Below are positions 23,092 through 31,936 of a stretch of 64,000 nt of DNA, one piece after another; the stretch's first letter is position 1; each line of letters begins with the position of its first letter. The notes beneath the pieces were generated by a model, which saw nothing but the letters and a program-made list of their open reading frames with translations, ran no database searches and had not been told where the DNA came from. The DNA comes from CAVQEK01 sp964596645 (lineage in GTDB: Bacteria; Bacteroidota; Bacteroidia; Cytophagales; Cyclobacteriaceae), in contig CAZQVB010000026.1 in the NCBI GenBank assembly GCA_964596645.1, positions 7,511 to 71,510 on the forward strand, written 5' to 3'. Position numbers and translations under genes: made by a program.

Positions 23092-24999
23092 GTGAAAAAA
23101 CTCGATAAACTTATACTCAAATCCTTTCTGGGGCCATTCTTCATGACGTTTTTCGTCGTGGTGTTCATCCTCCTTTCCCAATTCATGCTCAAGTATTTCG
23201 ACGAAATAGTGGGCAAAGATCTGGGCTTTGGAGTGATCGCCCAGCTCATGTTTTACTTCAGCATCTTCATGACGCCCAACGCTTTCCCCTTGGCCGTGCT
23301 GCTGTCGGCACTCATGACCTACGGCAACCTGGGCGAGCATTCGGAGATCACCGCCGTAAAAAGCGCCGGCATATCCCTGGTGCGTACATTATTTCCCATA
23401 TTTATCTTTTCGATTATATTGGCCATCTCAGCCTATTTTTCCAACAACTACATCGTGCCCAAGGCCAACCTGGAAGCATTCAGCCTGCTCTATGATGTGA
23501 AGCAGAAGAAGCCCTCGATGGACATAAAGGAGGGCAGCTTCTTCAATGGCATAGAAGGCTATAGTATAAAGGTGAATGAAAAATTTCCCGACGGTAAAAC
23601 GCTCAAAGACATCATCATCTACGACCATACCGGGCAGGGTGGAAATGAAAAAGTGATCATTGCTGACTCCGGCCAGATGTACAATATACTGGACAACCGC
23701 TACCTGATACTCGAGCTCTTCGACGGGCGGCGTTACCAGGAGTCGCCGGGTGGTGGCTCCAGACGCACAGTGGCCAATCCCAATGAGCCGGAAGATTTTA
23801 TGCGTCACACATTTTCCAGGTCGAAAATGGTATTCTCCCTCTCATCGTTCAACCTGGTGCGCACGAAGAAGGAGCTGTTTTCCAGCAATCGCCTGATGAA
23901 AAATTCCAGCCAATTGGCCGATGACCTGGACTCGATGAGGGCAGAATACGACCGAAGGATTGAGGAGGTGCAAGACAATAGCTTCCGTTTTTTTAGCTAT
24001 CACCTCAGCGATGTGCTCGATGAATATAAGGAGCGCATGCGCCAGCGCGAAGATGAGCAGTATCGCCAGGAGATGCAGGACGATATGCTGCAAGAGATGG
24101 CAGAAGAAGAACAATCGACAGCGTCTGATCTTGCCGACAGCAGTGTAGAGCGCTCGGAGCAACCCGCCGATATGGCGATGAACATCAATGGCATACGGCG
24201 TGGAGCACCTTCCTCTGCTTTATTGAAAAGCCTGAAGGTCGATTCTCTTCAACAACTGACAGATACGGGTATTGCGCAGAGCAGGGATAGTATTGAATCG
24301 CGATCGGCTATGATGAACAACCCGGCAACTGCGCCCGATGATCAATTGGGTGCACGCGCTATGGACAGTGCCGAAGAACTGGAAGAGGAAGAAAGGCAGT
24401 ATATCCCGTCAGGCAATATAGAGGACGATCTTACCGCGGCTGAGAAAGACTCTGCCGATGCCGCCATTCAGCGGCGTGCAGCTCAGGTATCCGACGAGGC
24501 TTTAGCCCGCATCGACAGTGTATTTGCTACGAGCAAATATCAAAAAAATGCCCTCACACGATCACTTACCCAGGTGCGCCATGTGAAGAACCAACTCATG
24601 CTGCAGACACAGCAAATTGAAAGATTGCTTACGGAAACCAATAAGTTTGCTTTGGAGCGCTACAGAAAGCTTTCTTACGCCATCACCATTTTTGTCTTTT
24701 TTCTCATAGGCGCGCCGCTGGGCTCCATCATCAAAAAGGGCGGGTTGGGCTTGCCGGTGCTTATATCCATTACTTTCTTTATCCTTTTCTACGTCATCAC
24801 CATGATGACCGAGAAGCTCACCCGGCAAGATATTGTGAGTCCATTTATGGCCGCCTGGATGGCCAACATTCTTCTTTTCCCAGTGGGGCTGTTCTTTCTC
24901 CGACAGGCAAAAAATGACGCACGGCTACTGGAGACAGATTTCTACCAGAGCTTTATCAAAAAGTTTCTTATCTGGCTAAGGATCAAACCAAAGCGCTAG
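23092..24999 (+). CDS. LptF/LptG-family lipopolysaccharide export permease with large insertion
   Basis: 635 residues; GTG start. Three N-terminal membrane helices (FLGPFFMTFFVVVFILL, LMFYFSIFMTPNAFPLAVLL, LFPIFIFSIILAISAYF), a periplasmic part, then three C-terminal helices (ITIFVFFLIGAPLGSII, LPVLISITFFILFYVIT, WMANILLFPVGLFFL). This is the YjgP/YjgQ fold, the membrane part of the Lpt transporter that moves LPS to the outer membrane with LptB. Usual length is near 360-400 residues. Here the periplasmic domain carries about 240 extra residues, rich in Glu, Gln, Asp and Arg (roughly 265-500), common in Cytophagales members. LptF versus LptG cannot be decided. Confidence 0.85.
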   Translation: MKKLDKLILKSFLGPFFMTFFVVVFILLSQFMLKYFDEIVGKDLGFGVIAQLMFYFSIFMTPNAFPLAVLLSALMTYGNLGEHSEITAVKSAGISLVRTLFPIFIFSIILAISAYFSNNYIVPKANLEAFSLLYDVKQKKPSMDIKEGSFFNGIEGYSIKVNEKFPDGKTLKDIIIYDHTGQGGNEKVIIADSGQMYNILDNRYLILELFDGRRYQESPGGGSRRTVANPNEPEDFMRHTFSRSKMVFSLSSFNLVRTKKELFSSNRLMKNSSQLADDLDSMRAEYDRRIEEVQDNSFRFFSYHLSDVLDEYKERMRQREDEQYRQEMQDDMLQEMAEEEQSTASDLADSSVERSEQPADMAMNINGIRRGAPSSALLKSLKVDSLQQLTDTGIAQSRDSIESRSAMMNNPATAPDDQLGARAMDSAEELEEEERQYIPSGNIEDDLTAAEKDSADAAIQRRAAQVSDEALARIDSVFATSKYQKNALTRSLTQVRHVKNQLMLQTQQIERLLTETNKFALERYRKLSYAITIFVFFLIGAPLGSIIKKGGLGLPVLISITFFILFYVITMMTEKLTRQDIVSPFMAAWMANILLFPVGLFFLRQAKNDARLLETDFYQSFIKKFLIWLRIKPKR

Positions 25000-25030
25000 C
25001 GAATCTTTCTGCAATTTGTGCCCAGAGCAA

Positions 25031-25061
25031 TTGCGCTTTACAAATACTTCAAATATATTTG
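25031..25061 (+). promoter_or_regulatory. Promoter of rpsU
   Basis: TTG at 25031, a 20-base spacer, and TATATTTG at 25054-25061 match the Bacteroidetes consensus. It lies 37 bases before the rpsU start. Confidence 0.65.
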
Positions 25062-25087
25062 CGTCCCGATTTTAGCACGTAAACCGA

Positions 25088-25095
25088 TAAGGAGA
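25088..25095 (+). promoter_or_regulatory. Strong Shine-Dalgarno sequence of rpsU
   Basis: TAAGGAGA ends 3 bases before ATG 25099, close to a perfect SD. Most genes in this window have none. In Bacteroidetes the anti-SD of 16S rRNA is held inside the ribosome with the help of bS21; a strong SD on the bS21 mRNA itself is the known exception and gives autoregulation, as described for Flavobacterium johnsoniae. Confidence 0.75.
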
Positions 25096-25098
25096 TAT

Positions 25099-25293
25099 AT
25101 GATCATTGTAAATGTAAAAGAAAACGAATCGATCGATAAGGCACTGAAGCGTTTCAAGAAGAAGTTTGAGAGGACCGGCATTTTGCGGGAAATTCGCAGC
25201 CGTAGCTATTACGAGAAGCCTTCTGTTGGACGCCGGGCTGAAAAGATTCGTGCTTCCTACCGCCAGTACATGCAGGAGCAGGAAAATTCTTAA
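25099..25293 (+). CDS. rpsU: 30S ribosomal protein bS21
   Basis: 64 residues. MIIVNVKENESIDKALKRFKKKFE and the Arg/Lys-rich helical continuation (EIRSRSYYEKPSVGRRAEK, quoted in part) are typical of Bacteroidetes bS21. ATG 25099 is chosen because it matches the family start and follows the SD; a longer frame from 25018 includes promoter DNA. It heads the rpsU-xerC-hpf group usual in this phylum. bS21 takes part in 30S initiation and here in hiding the anti-SD. Confidence 0.95.
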   Translation: MIIVNVKENESIDKALKRFKKKFERTGILREIRSRSYYEKPSVGRRAEKIRASYRQYMQEQENS

Positions 25294-25365
25294 TCTCCTT
25301 TCCCCCTACTTTCTTTCAAATTAATTATGTTTAGCCATCCACAGGTATAAGTCGGGTGGCAGGGC

Positions 25366-26244
25366 ATGATTGATTCTTTTATTCAGCACATAATATATGA
25401 GCGGCGGTATAGCCAACATACCGCCAAGGCTTATGAAAGCGACCTGAACCAGTTTCAGCAGTTTTTGCAAGCGCAATATGAGGGCTGCACGTGGCAGGAT
25501 GTGCTGCATCTGCATGTGCGCGCCTGGATACAACAACTCTCCGAACAAGACGTGTCGGCCCGCACGGTGAACCGCAAAATAATTGCACTCCGTTCTTTCT
25601 TTAAATTCCTCCTGAAGCGCCAGTTGATCGACAAAGATCCCACCGCAAGGGCCCGCGCATTGAAAACCCCGAAGTCCTTGCCGCACTTCGTGCACGAAAA
25701 TGATCTGTTGAAGGCGATCGACAATGCACCGTTCGAACAAACACTGGAGTCTCGCCGCGACCAGGTAATCTTAGAATTGCTGTATGGCTCAGGCATACGC
25801 CTCAGCGAACTGATCAACCTGAAAGAATCAGACATTGATTTTTTCTCATCACAGATCAAGGTGCTGGGCAAGCGGAATAAGGAACGGATAATACCGGTAA
25901 ACAAGCACGCCATGCATGTGGTGCAATTATACCTCGAATGCAAAAAAGAAGCGTTTGGCCCGAACGCTGCCCCCCACCTTATCGTTACCAATACAGGATG
26001 TAAAAGCTACCCGATGTTGGTATACCGCGCAGTACGAAAATTTCTGAATAGCACACCAGTCAACAAGAAAAGCCCGCACATTTTAAGGCATTCGTTTGCT
26101 ACCCATTTGTTGGAGCGTGGCGCCGACCTCAACGCTGTGAAGGATCTGCTCGGCCATCAAAATCTGGCAGCGACACAAATTTACACCCACAACACGCTTG
26201 GCAAGTTGAAGAAGGCTTTTGACCAGGCACACCCCAAAGCTTAA
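25366..26244 (+). CDS. xerC: Tyrosine recombinase XerC
   Basis: 292 residues. N-terminal SAM-like domain (IYERRYSQHTAKAYESDLNQF) and C-terminal catalytic domain with R (GSGIRLSEL), K (VLGKRNKER), H-x-x-R (HILRHSFATH), H (LLGHQNL) and the nucleophile Y (TQIYTHN). This resolves chromosome dimers at dif together with XerD. Placement between rpsU and hpf is the normal chromosomal position, so it is not the integrase of the element at the left. The gene upstream ends 72 bases before its ATG. Confidence 0.92.
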   Translation: MIDSFIQHIIYERRYSQHTAKAYESDLNQFQQFLQAQYEGCTWQDVLHLHVRAWIQQLSEQDVSARTVNRKIIALRSFFKFLLKRQLIDKDPTARARALKTPKSLPHFVHENDLLKAIDNAPFEQTLESRRDQVILELLYGSGIRLSELINLKESDIDFFSSQIKVLGKRNKERIIPVNKHAMHVVQLYLECKKEAFGPNAAPHLIVTNTGCKSYPMLVYRAVRKFLNSTPVNKKSPHILRHSFATHLLERGADLNAVKDLLGHQNLAATQIYTHNTLGKLKKAFDQAHPKA

Positions 26245-26273
26245 CAGATAGTTTAACCTAAAACTGAAACCGT

Positions 26274-26576
26274 ATGAAGTTACAGATGCAATCTCTTCGA
26301 TTTGATGCCGATCAAAAATTGATCGATTTTATACAAGCCAAAGCAGATAAATTGGACAAATTTTATGACCGCATCATCGATGGCGAGGTGATCATGCGCC
26401 TGGAGAAGGACAATGAAATGGAAAATAAAATTGTAGAGATAAAACTGAATATTCCCGGTGGCCAATTATTTGCCAAAGAGCGGTCGAGAACCTTCGAAGC
26501 AGCAGCGGACGAAACAGTGGAAAGTTTGCGCAGACAATTGAAAAAATATAAAGAGAAGATGCTGTCCAATAGCTAG
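26274..26576 (+). CDS. hpf: Ribosome hibernation-promoting factor (HPF/YfiA)
   Basis: 100 residues. Family pattern: MKLQMQSLRFDADQKLIDF, IDGEVIMRLE, KIVEIKLNIPGGQLFAKE, FEAAADETVESLRRQLKKYK (each a separate element of the beta-alpha-beta-beta-beta-alpha fold). It binds the 30S decoding region in stationary phase. The short form lacks the C-terminal dimerisation domain of long HPF. Transcription ends at the hairpin at 26592-26636. Confidence 0.9.
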   Translation: MKLQMQSLRFDADQKLIDFIQAKADKLDKFYDRIIDGEVIMRLEKDNEMENKIVEIKLNIPGGQLFAKERSRTFEAAADETVESLRRQLKKYKEKMLSNS

Positions 26577-26591
26577 AACAGCAAAAGACAA

Positions 26592-26636
26592 AAAAAAGGG
26601 AGCGGTCACTTACACAGTACACCGCTCCTTTTTTTG
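26592..26636. terminator. Bidirectional terminator between convergent genes
   Basis: GGAGCGGT (26599-26606) pairs with ACCGCTCC (26621-26628), flanked by A and T runs on the two sides. It serves hpf (plus) and the OmpA/LamG gene (minus). Confidence 0.85.
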
Positions 26637-26680
26637 TATACCCTCCCGACGGGGCATTGATTATTTCACTCCGACAGACC

Positions 26681-28024
26681 TTAGTTTCTAAGCACTTTAA
26701 ATTCCACCCTTCTGTTCATTTGCCGGCCTTCATCAGAATCGTTGGATGCCACCGGTGATACTTCGCCATATCCGACCGCTTCTACACGTGCATTGGGTAT
26801 GCCCTGGCTTAAGATGTAGCTGCGCACAGCCCTGGCGCGGTCTTGCGACAGCTTTTGATTGTAGGCGTCGGAGCCAAAGCTATCGGTGTGGCCGCCCAGC
26901 TCTATGATCAGGTTCGGGTATTTTCTGAAAAATGGCAGTATGCGGTTCAACTCCAAAAATGACTCTTCGCGCAGGGTGGCCTGGTCAAAATCAAAAAAGA
27001 TGTTGTTCAGCGTGATGGTGGCACCAGCCTCCAGCGGTATCACATACAGGTCGCGCTCTATCACCTCGTTGTACTGACGTCCTTTGGTGCTCAGATTTTG
27101 ATTTTCTGAAAGGTAGCCGTCGGCCTCGGCATAAAAGCCAAATCGCTCGCCGATTGGTATTTCTGCCTGATAAAAAGCTTCTGGCCCCTCTGTTTTTATC
27201 TTGCCAAAGGTGGTGCCCTTGTCCAGGTATTCAAATACAACCTCTGAGGCGACCGGCTCACCCGTGTTTTTATTGTACACATTACCCTGCACGATCAGCT
27301 TTTCACAGGCGAGGTTGCCCAGGTTGTACAGCGCCGATACCTCTTCGGGCAGCAGAGCACGTCGGTATATGCGCATTTCGTCGATGTAGCCCTTGTATGG
27401 CCGGTTTTTGCGGGTAACCTGACGACCGATTTTCATCGTAGCATCAGAAAATGTGTTGATGCCATAGCCGGTTTGTTTGCCGACCTTATCTAGCTTTCCA
27501 TTTATATAAATTCTTATTTCTCCATTGGCACGCCAGGTACCGACCACATGCCACCATTCTTCCGGCATCAGTTGCGTACTGCTGAAGGTGCCATCTTCCA
27601 TATTTCCTGGGGCACTCACGGCCATTATTATTCGGTAGCTGCTGTTGAGCCACATGCCAAAGTGGTCTTTCTGATCGTGAAATGCCCACTTGGCCACGAT
27701 GGTGCTCAGCTCCATATCGGCCACATCCATGGGGCGTATCCAGGTGGCTATGGTGAGGCCGCTGAAGCGCCCGTTGAGTGTATGGTCGTTGCCGCAGTCT
27801 ATATAGCTCTCTTTGCCATCGAAGTAGTACGCCCTGTTGCCGCAGCGCATATTGTCTTCCAGCCGGGCGCCGTTTATCTGGCCGTCATTCATGCCGGCCG
27901 CATCGCGCGCACCATCTTCAAAAGGGTAGTGGGCGATGAGTCCCGCGTTGAGATTTGTCTGTTGGGCTGTGGCCGAAAAATATAAGAATATGGCGGTGGT
28001 GAAAGAGAAAATGTGCTTTAGCAT
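26681..28024 (-). CDS. Secreted LamG and OmpA-family protein
   Basis: 447 residues. Signal peptide ending ATAQQ. Residues 25-215 form a LamG/concanavalin-like domain (LIAHYPFEDGARDAAGMNDG, YYFDGKESYIDCG, WWHVVGTWRANGEIRIYINGKL, YKGYIDEMRIYRRAL). Next comes a carboxypeptidase-regulatory-like beta domain (about 225-310). Residues 335-447 are an OmpA C-terminal domain (IFFDFDQATLREES, IELGGHTDSFGSDAYNQKLS, RRVEFKVL), which binds peptidoglycan. So the protein likely tethers a glycan- or protein-binding lectin-like module to the cell wall under the outer membrane. Confidence 0.85.
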   Translation of the reverse strand: MLKHIFSFTTAIFLYFSATAQQTNLNAGLIAHYPFEDGARDAAGMNDGQINGARLEDNMRCGNRAYYFDGKESYIDCGNDHTLNGRFSGLTIATWIRPMDVADMELSTIVAKWAFHDQKDHFGMWLNSSYRIIMAVSAPGNMEDGTFSSTQLMPEEWWHVVGTWRANGEIRIYINGKLDKVGKQTGYGINTFSDATMKIGRQVTRKNRPYKGYIDEMRIYRRALLPEEVSALYNLGNLACEKLIVQGNVYNKNTGEPVASEVVFEYLDKGTTFGKIKTEGPEAFYQAEIPIGERFGFYAEADGYLSENQNLSTKGRQYNEVIERDLYVIPLEAGATITLNNIFFDFDQATLREESFLELNRILPFFRKYPNLIIELGGHTDSFGSDAYNQKLSQDRARAVRSYILSQGIPNARVEAVGYGEVSPVASNDSDEGRQMNRRVEFKVLRN

Positions 28025-28160
28025 CGTGCAAGTATTAATTCTGAAAGCCTAAATTTCAAAGCTATGTGCAGTGCCAAAGGGTAAAAAAGAAATTTTCGTG
28101 CTTTCCTTACGGAAGAAGAGTTTTGAAGATTTGAGGCACCAGGCCAGGCGTGAAAATACT

Positions 28161-28192
28161 TTTTTGTATTCGGGATAAAGATTATAAATTTG
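28161..28192 (+). promoter_or_regulatory. Promoter of tRNA-Leu
   Basis: TTTTTG (28161-28166), an 18-base spacer and TAAATTTG (28185-28192) match the Bacteroidetes promoter. The tRNA begins 38 bases downstream. Confidence 0.65.
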
Positions 28193-28230
28193 CGGCTCCT
28201 TACGCAGATCGAGTGAGGGAAATGTCTACT

Positions 28231-28315
28231 GCGCACGTGGCGGAATTGGTAGACGCGCCAGGTTGAGGGCCTGGTGGGAGCTTATCCCGTGGAGGTTCGA
28301 CTCCTCTCGTGCGCA
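28231..28315 (+). tRNA. tRNA-Leu (GAG)
   Basis: 85-nt class II tRNA: acceptor GCGCACG with CGTGCGC, D arm GGCGGAATTGGTAGACGC, anticodon stem CCAGG/CCTGG with loop TTGAGGG (anticodon GAG), long variable arm GGGAGCTTATCCC-type hairpin, T loop TTCGACT, discriminator A. CCA is not encoded. A terminator follows at once. Confidence 0.95.
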
Positions 28316-28316
28316 C

Positions 28317-28351
28317 AAAAAACCGGATGTCTTTGGCATACCGGTTTTTTT
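28317..28351 (+). terminator. Terminator after tRNA-Leu
   Basis: AAAACCGG pairs with CCGGTTTT across ATG...CAT inner pairing, followed by a T run. It lies directly after the tRNA. Confidence 0.8.
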
Positions 28352-28502
28352 ATCCCCCCACCATCCCGATCGGCTTATCGGCCATTGCTGGTCGCCTGAA
28401 GCCAGCGGTTTTTTGTTGCTTTTTTTATCGATAAACTTCCGTCAGAATTTTTCATCCTTCAGGGCAAGTCTGCTAAATTGTACACGCCTTTTCAGTACGC
28501 CT

Positions 28503-29888
28503 TTGTATACCATCATCGACATAGAGACCACCGGCGGATCGCCGAAGTATCACAAGATCATTGAGATAGCCATATACAAATATGATGGCACCCAAGTGGT
28601 CGACAGTTACCACACGCTGCTCAACCCGGGCAGATACATACCGCCTTTCATATCGTCTTTTACCGGCATCAGCAACGACATGGTGGCAGACGCACCTTTT
28701 TTTGCTGATGCTGCCGCCGACATATTGGCCATCACCGAAGGTCAAATTTTCGTAGCGCATTCGGTCAATTTCGATTATCACTTTGTAAAAAAAGAGTTTG
28801 AGGAAATTGGTGTTCCGTTCGATCGCCGAAAGCTATGCACAGTACGGCTCAGCAGGCAGGTTTTTCCCGGTCTGCCTTCCTACAGCCTGGGCAATCTTTG
28901 TGGCTCACTGGGCATTAGCATAGAAAACAGGCACCGGGCCCATGGCGATGCCGAGGCTACGGTGAAGGTGCTGCAGCGTATACTGGATAGCGATAAAAAC
29001 AACACGGTGGGCCAGTCGCTCAAGCGCAACAGCAAAGAAGCATACCTGCCGGCCAATCTCGACAAAGCGGCCTTTGCCCGATTGCCGGCCCGGCCCGGTA
29101 TCTACTATTTTCATGATAGTCACGGCAAGGTGGTGTATGTGGGTAAGGCCATCAATATCAAAAGCAGGGTAGCCGGTCATTTTACCGGTGACTCAAGCCG
29201 GGAAAAGCGCCTGTTTCACAATACTGTGTTCGATGTGAGCTATCAGCTCTGCGGCAACGAACTCGTTGCACTACTGGAAGAAGCTAAAGAGATAAAACGC
29301 CTTTGGCCGCGCTACAACCGCAGCCAGAAGCAACCGGCCGTGCGCTATGGTATTTTTCAGTATATCGACCGACAGGGATACATCCGCCTCTGCGTAAATA
29401 AAGTGCCGAAGGGTGTAAAGCCTGAAATGAATGTAGCCACTTACCAGGAGGGTCGATCTGTGCTGAATGAACTGGTAAAAGCGTATACACTGTGCCCCAG
29501 GCTTTGCGGTATACAAAAATGCCACGGACCCTGTGTAGATCATGCGCTGGGCAGGTGCAAGGGAGCCTGTGTGGCAGATGAATTGGCCGAGGTATACAAT
29601 GTGCGTGTGGAAGATGCCCTGCAATCGATGTACAACGGCCGGGATACGTTGGCCATAATAGGCCAGGGCCGCGATGCCGGCGAGCGCTCATTGGTGCTCG
29701 TGGAAAATGGCACTTACATCGGTCATGGCTTTATCGACTATGACCTGCCTGCCGCGTCTTTCCATCAACTGAAAAACCACATCAAATTTCATCCGGAACA
29801 TCAGGAAACCCGACGCATACTGCGGGCGCACCTCCAAAAGGCCGGTCAGGATGAGATATTGCGCTTCGATCATCAGGAAGCCCTATAG
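28503..29888 (+). CDS. DnaQ-type 3'-5' exonuclease fused to a GIY-YIG (UvrC/Cho-like) nuclease domain
   Basis: About 461 residues. I use TTG 28503, since no ATG precedes the first conserved motif and a longer frame would run into the tRNA. N-terminal DEDDh exonuclease: IIDIETTGG (ExoI), VAHSVNFDYHFV (ExoII), HRAHGDAEAT (ExoIII). From about residue 190 a GIY-YIG domain: PARPGIYYFHDSHGKVVYVGKA (cited in pieces), then KSRVAGHF. The C-terminal part has a cysteine cluster (CPRLCGIQKCHGPCVDH ... CKGAC). This DnaQ-UvrC N-domain fusion is known in Bacteroidetes and Actinobacteria and is thought to act in DNA repair. Confidence 0.85.
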   Translation: MYTIIDIETTGGSPKYHKIIEIAIYKYDGTQVVDSYHTLLNPGRYIPPFISSFTGISNDMVADAPFFADAAADILAITEGQIFVAHSVNFDYHFVKKEFEEIGVPFDRRKLCTVRLSRQVFPGLPSYSLGNLCGSLGISIENRHRAHGDAEATVKVLQRILDSDKNNTVGQSLKRNSKEAYLPANLDKAAFARLPARPGIYYFHDSHGKVVYVGKAINIKSRVAGHFTGDSSREKRLFHNTVFDVSYQLCGNELVALLEEAKEIKRLWPRYNRSQKQPAVRYGIFQYIDRQGYIRLCVNKVPKGVKPEMNVATYQEGRSVLNELVKAYTLCPRLCGIQKCHGPCVDHALGRCKGACVADELAEVYNVRVEDALQSMYNGRDTLAIIGQGRDAGERSLVLVENGTYIGHGFIDYDLPAASFHQLKNHIKFHPEHQETRRILRAHLQKAGQDEILRFDHQEAL

Positions 29889-29899
29889 ACACCGGCCAG

Positions 29900-30748
29900 C
29901 TACTCATCCAATTCGCGTTTCACCCATTCGCCATCCATCAGCACAGTCACATGCCGAAAACCCAATGACTTCAGTAGCGCCATTGCTTCCTGATAGGCCC
30001 CGGTTATTTCCCGGGGATGATGGGCATCGGAGTTGAGGCAAATGGGTATTTCCATGTCGCGTATTGCCCTGAGTGCCCATACGCCCGGGTAAGGCTCCTC
30101 CGTAATTCCTTTGTACATGCCGCGCGTATTGACCTCTACTATGGTGCCCATGTCGCATGCAACGGCCAGTGTCTGCAACACCTCGCGGCGGTACCAGTCG
30201 GCAGACTCATCCCACAATTTGCCGTCGTGGTTCTGGATCTTAATTTTATCGAGGTGCCCTAAAATTTGGGGTTGTGTATCAGTGAGCATCTGCCGGGTGA
30301 GGGCATAATAGCGCCCGATGGCCGCGTGGATGTCGCCATTGAAAATCCCTTGAAGTCCATCGAGAAAAAGTGTTTGCGTACCGTCGATTTCCCATGGGCG
30401 GCCGTCGGCAAAGGCATCTACGAAATGTACAGATGAGAGCGTGAAATCAAAATTATAATCGCGCACCGGGGGCAAATCTATACCGGCCTTTTCCGGCACA
30501 AAGTCGGCCTCCAGGCTTACATAGAGTTGGATTTCTTCGGCATATTGGGCCTTCAGCCGTTGGGCCTCTTCATAGTAGCTGTGCAGTTGTGCTTCTTTCA
30601 TCGACCACGATGAAGCAAATGGCAGTGGCGCATGACACGACATCCCAAAGCTGTCAAGACCCTGGTCGATGGCTGCCTGCACATGTGCTTCCATGCTGTC
30701 TTTTCCATCGCAGTAGTGGCAGTGATTGTGGTAGTTGGTCCAGGTCAT
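29900..30748 (-). CDS. PHP-family phosphatase, histidinol-phosphatase (HisK)-like
   Basis: 282 residues from ATG 30748, which places NYHNHCHYCDGK at the N-terminus as in the family; the longer frame has no support. Metal-binding motifs of PHP phosphatases are present: HNHCHYCDG, GMSCHAP, EADFVPE, SSVHFVD, GHLDKIK, EVNTRG, NSDAHHP. Family reaction: removal of phosphate from L-histidinol phosphate, the penultimate step of histidine synthesis. No other his genes are near, so the substrate could differ. It converges with the gene ending at 29888 with only 11 bases between. Confidence 0.82.
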   Translation of the reverse strand: MTWTNYHNHCHYCDGKDSMEAHVQAAIDQGLDSFGMSCHAPLPFASSWSMKEAQLHSYYEEAQRLKAQYAEEIQLYVSLEADFVPEKAGIDLPPVRDYNFDFTLSSVHFVDAFADGRPWEIDGTQTLFLDGLQGIFNGDIHAAIGRYYALTRQMLTDTQPQILGHLDKIKIQNHDGKLWDESADWYRREVLQTLAVACDMGTIVEVNTRGMYKGITEEPYPGVWALRAIRDMEIPICLNSDAHHPREITGAYQEAMALLKSLGFRHVTVLMDGEWVKRELDE

Positions 30749-30814
30749 GGGCGTAAAATATGCATAAATACACCACACTACAATGGGTCTGCCTGATTGG
30801 CCGGGGTACATTCT

Positions 30815-31022
30815 CACAGCGGGGTCATGCTGGGTTTATTTCAGCATCTGTCTACAATATTGGCAGATCCTTAAACGAGTTCAGGATGAAAAAGACTTTG
30901 AGGTTTGAGCTATATCACCATTTTACTAACCCACGAATCTACCAGTCTACCAATTCTTTCACCTTTCACCTTTGAGCTTTCAGCTCTTTCACCAGTCTAC
31001 CAATCCACGAATCTACCATTCC
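30815..31022 (-). repeat. Dispersed composite repeat, copy A (inverted)
   Basis: Read on the minus strand, 31022-30905 consists of GGTAGACTGGTAGATTCGTG-type units alternating with GAGCTGAAAGCTCAAAGG units, and is nearly identical over about 115 bases to 38653-38767 in opposite orientation. The following part (30900-30815) carries the module GAACTCGTTT..GGATCTGCCA ... AATAAACCCAGCATGACC, also present in copies at 38785 and 63525. Non-coding; a genome-wide repeat family is likely. Confidence 0.75.
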
Positions 31023-31023
31023 T

Positions 31024-31674
31024 TTACCTGCCTTTGTCAAGAAATTGTTCTGCGGGCTGTTGCGGCACTTTGTTTTCTTTCGGCCGAAGTGATAATGGCA
31101 CAAAGTCGGTACTTCTTGTAGCCAGAATACCATACACGGTTTCGTGGCTGGCCACATCACGATCAATCATATTGTATTGCTGAAGTTCTCTTTCCAAGTT
31201 CTGATTGGCACTACCTGCCACAGCCATGTTTCCTATGGATATACCGGGCCCAAGGATAAGGCCGATGGGAATCACAGAGCCATCGACATACAAATTGGTA
31301 AAGCTCAACAGCAGGTATAGCAAATAAATAGGCACCGGTTGCTTTAATAAATTTTTTGCAGTCTCCGGATCCAAAAGAATCATAGGATTTTCGCCAGCAT
31401 AAATTTGATAGTCGTTGGAGAGATTAATCGGTTGTTCAGAGTTGTTGGTCACCTTTACAGCCACCACTCTTACGCCATGTTTATCTTCTCTTTTTGCATA
31501 TTTTTTATTTCCACGTAGCGACAACACGTCGTATTTATAGGCTAGATCTATCTCGTCATGGCTCGTGGTGTTGGAGTAGTGGATGGCCTGGGGCATGATG
31601 GCTTTGTAGGTCGAGGCGCACGACGCGCTAAAAATAATGGCCAGACAAGCCGCTGTCAGTTTGATAAAAGTCAT
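31024..31674 (-). CDS. Lipoprotein of unknown function
   Basis: 216 residues. Signal sequence with lipobox (LAIIFSASCAST, Cys 19). The mature part has a beta-rich middle (VRVVAVKVTNNSEQPINLS, similar to conserved domains found in secreted accessory proteins), then a hydrophobic stretch (VPIYLLYLLLSFTNLYV) and a glycine-rich one (IPIGLILGPGISIGN). No function can be given. The stop lies within 2 bases of the dispersed repeat, so the repeat may form its transcript end. Confidence 0.7.
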   Translation of the reverse strand: MTFIKLTAACLAIIFSASCASTYKAIMPQAIHYSNTTSHDEIDLAYKYDVLSLRGNKKYAKREDKHGVRVVAVKVTNNSEQPINLSNDYQIYAGENPMILLDPETAKNLLKQPVPIYLLYLLLSFTNLYVDGSVIPIGLILGPGISIGNMAVAGSANQNLERELQQYNMIDRDVASHETVYGILATRSTDFVPLSLRPKENKVPQQPAEQFLDKGR

Positions 31675-31936
31675 ATTGTTTGCTGTTTAAAAAGGATGAA
31701 TAACATCACAATATACAATGGCCAATAAAATTTTTATCATTGATTCATTCATAAAAATGAATTGCTGATGCTCGAGCGCCGGCTAAAGAAGAGGTTTTGA
31801 AATTCGACTCATGTTCAATGCTGCGTAGGCACCCACGGCAGACTTCATTGTCAACTCCTTAATGATATAGTGCTCCCTTTGGTGGCGTCCTTTGTTTACT
31901 CAAAAACCTTATAAAACCACAACGGGTTGGATTGAC

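Noticed and set aside
25366..26244. XerC as the integrase of the element
   Set aside because: Its position between rpsU and hpf and its catalytic-domain type are those of the conserved chromosomal gene; the element's integrase is more likely beyond the left end.
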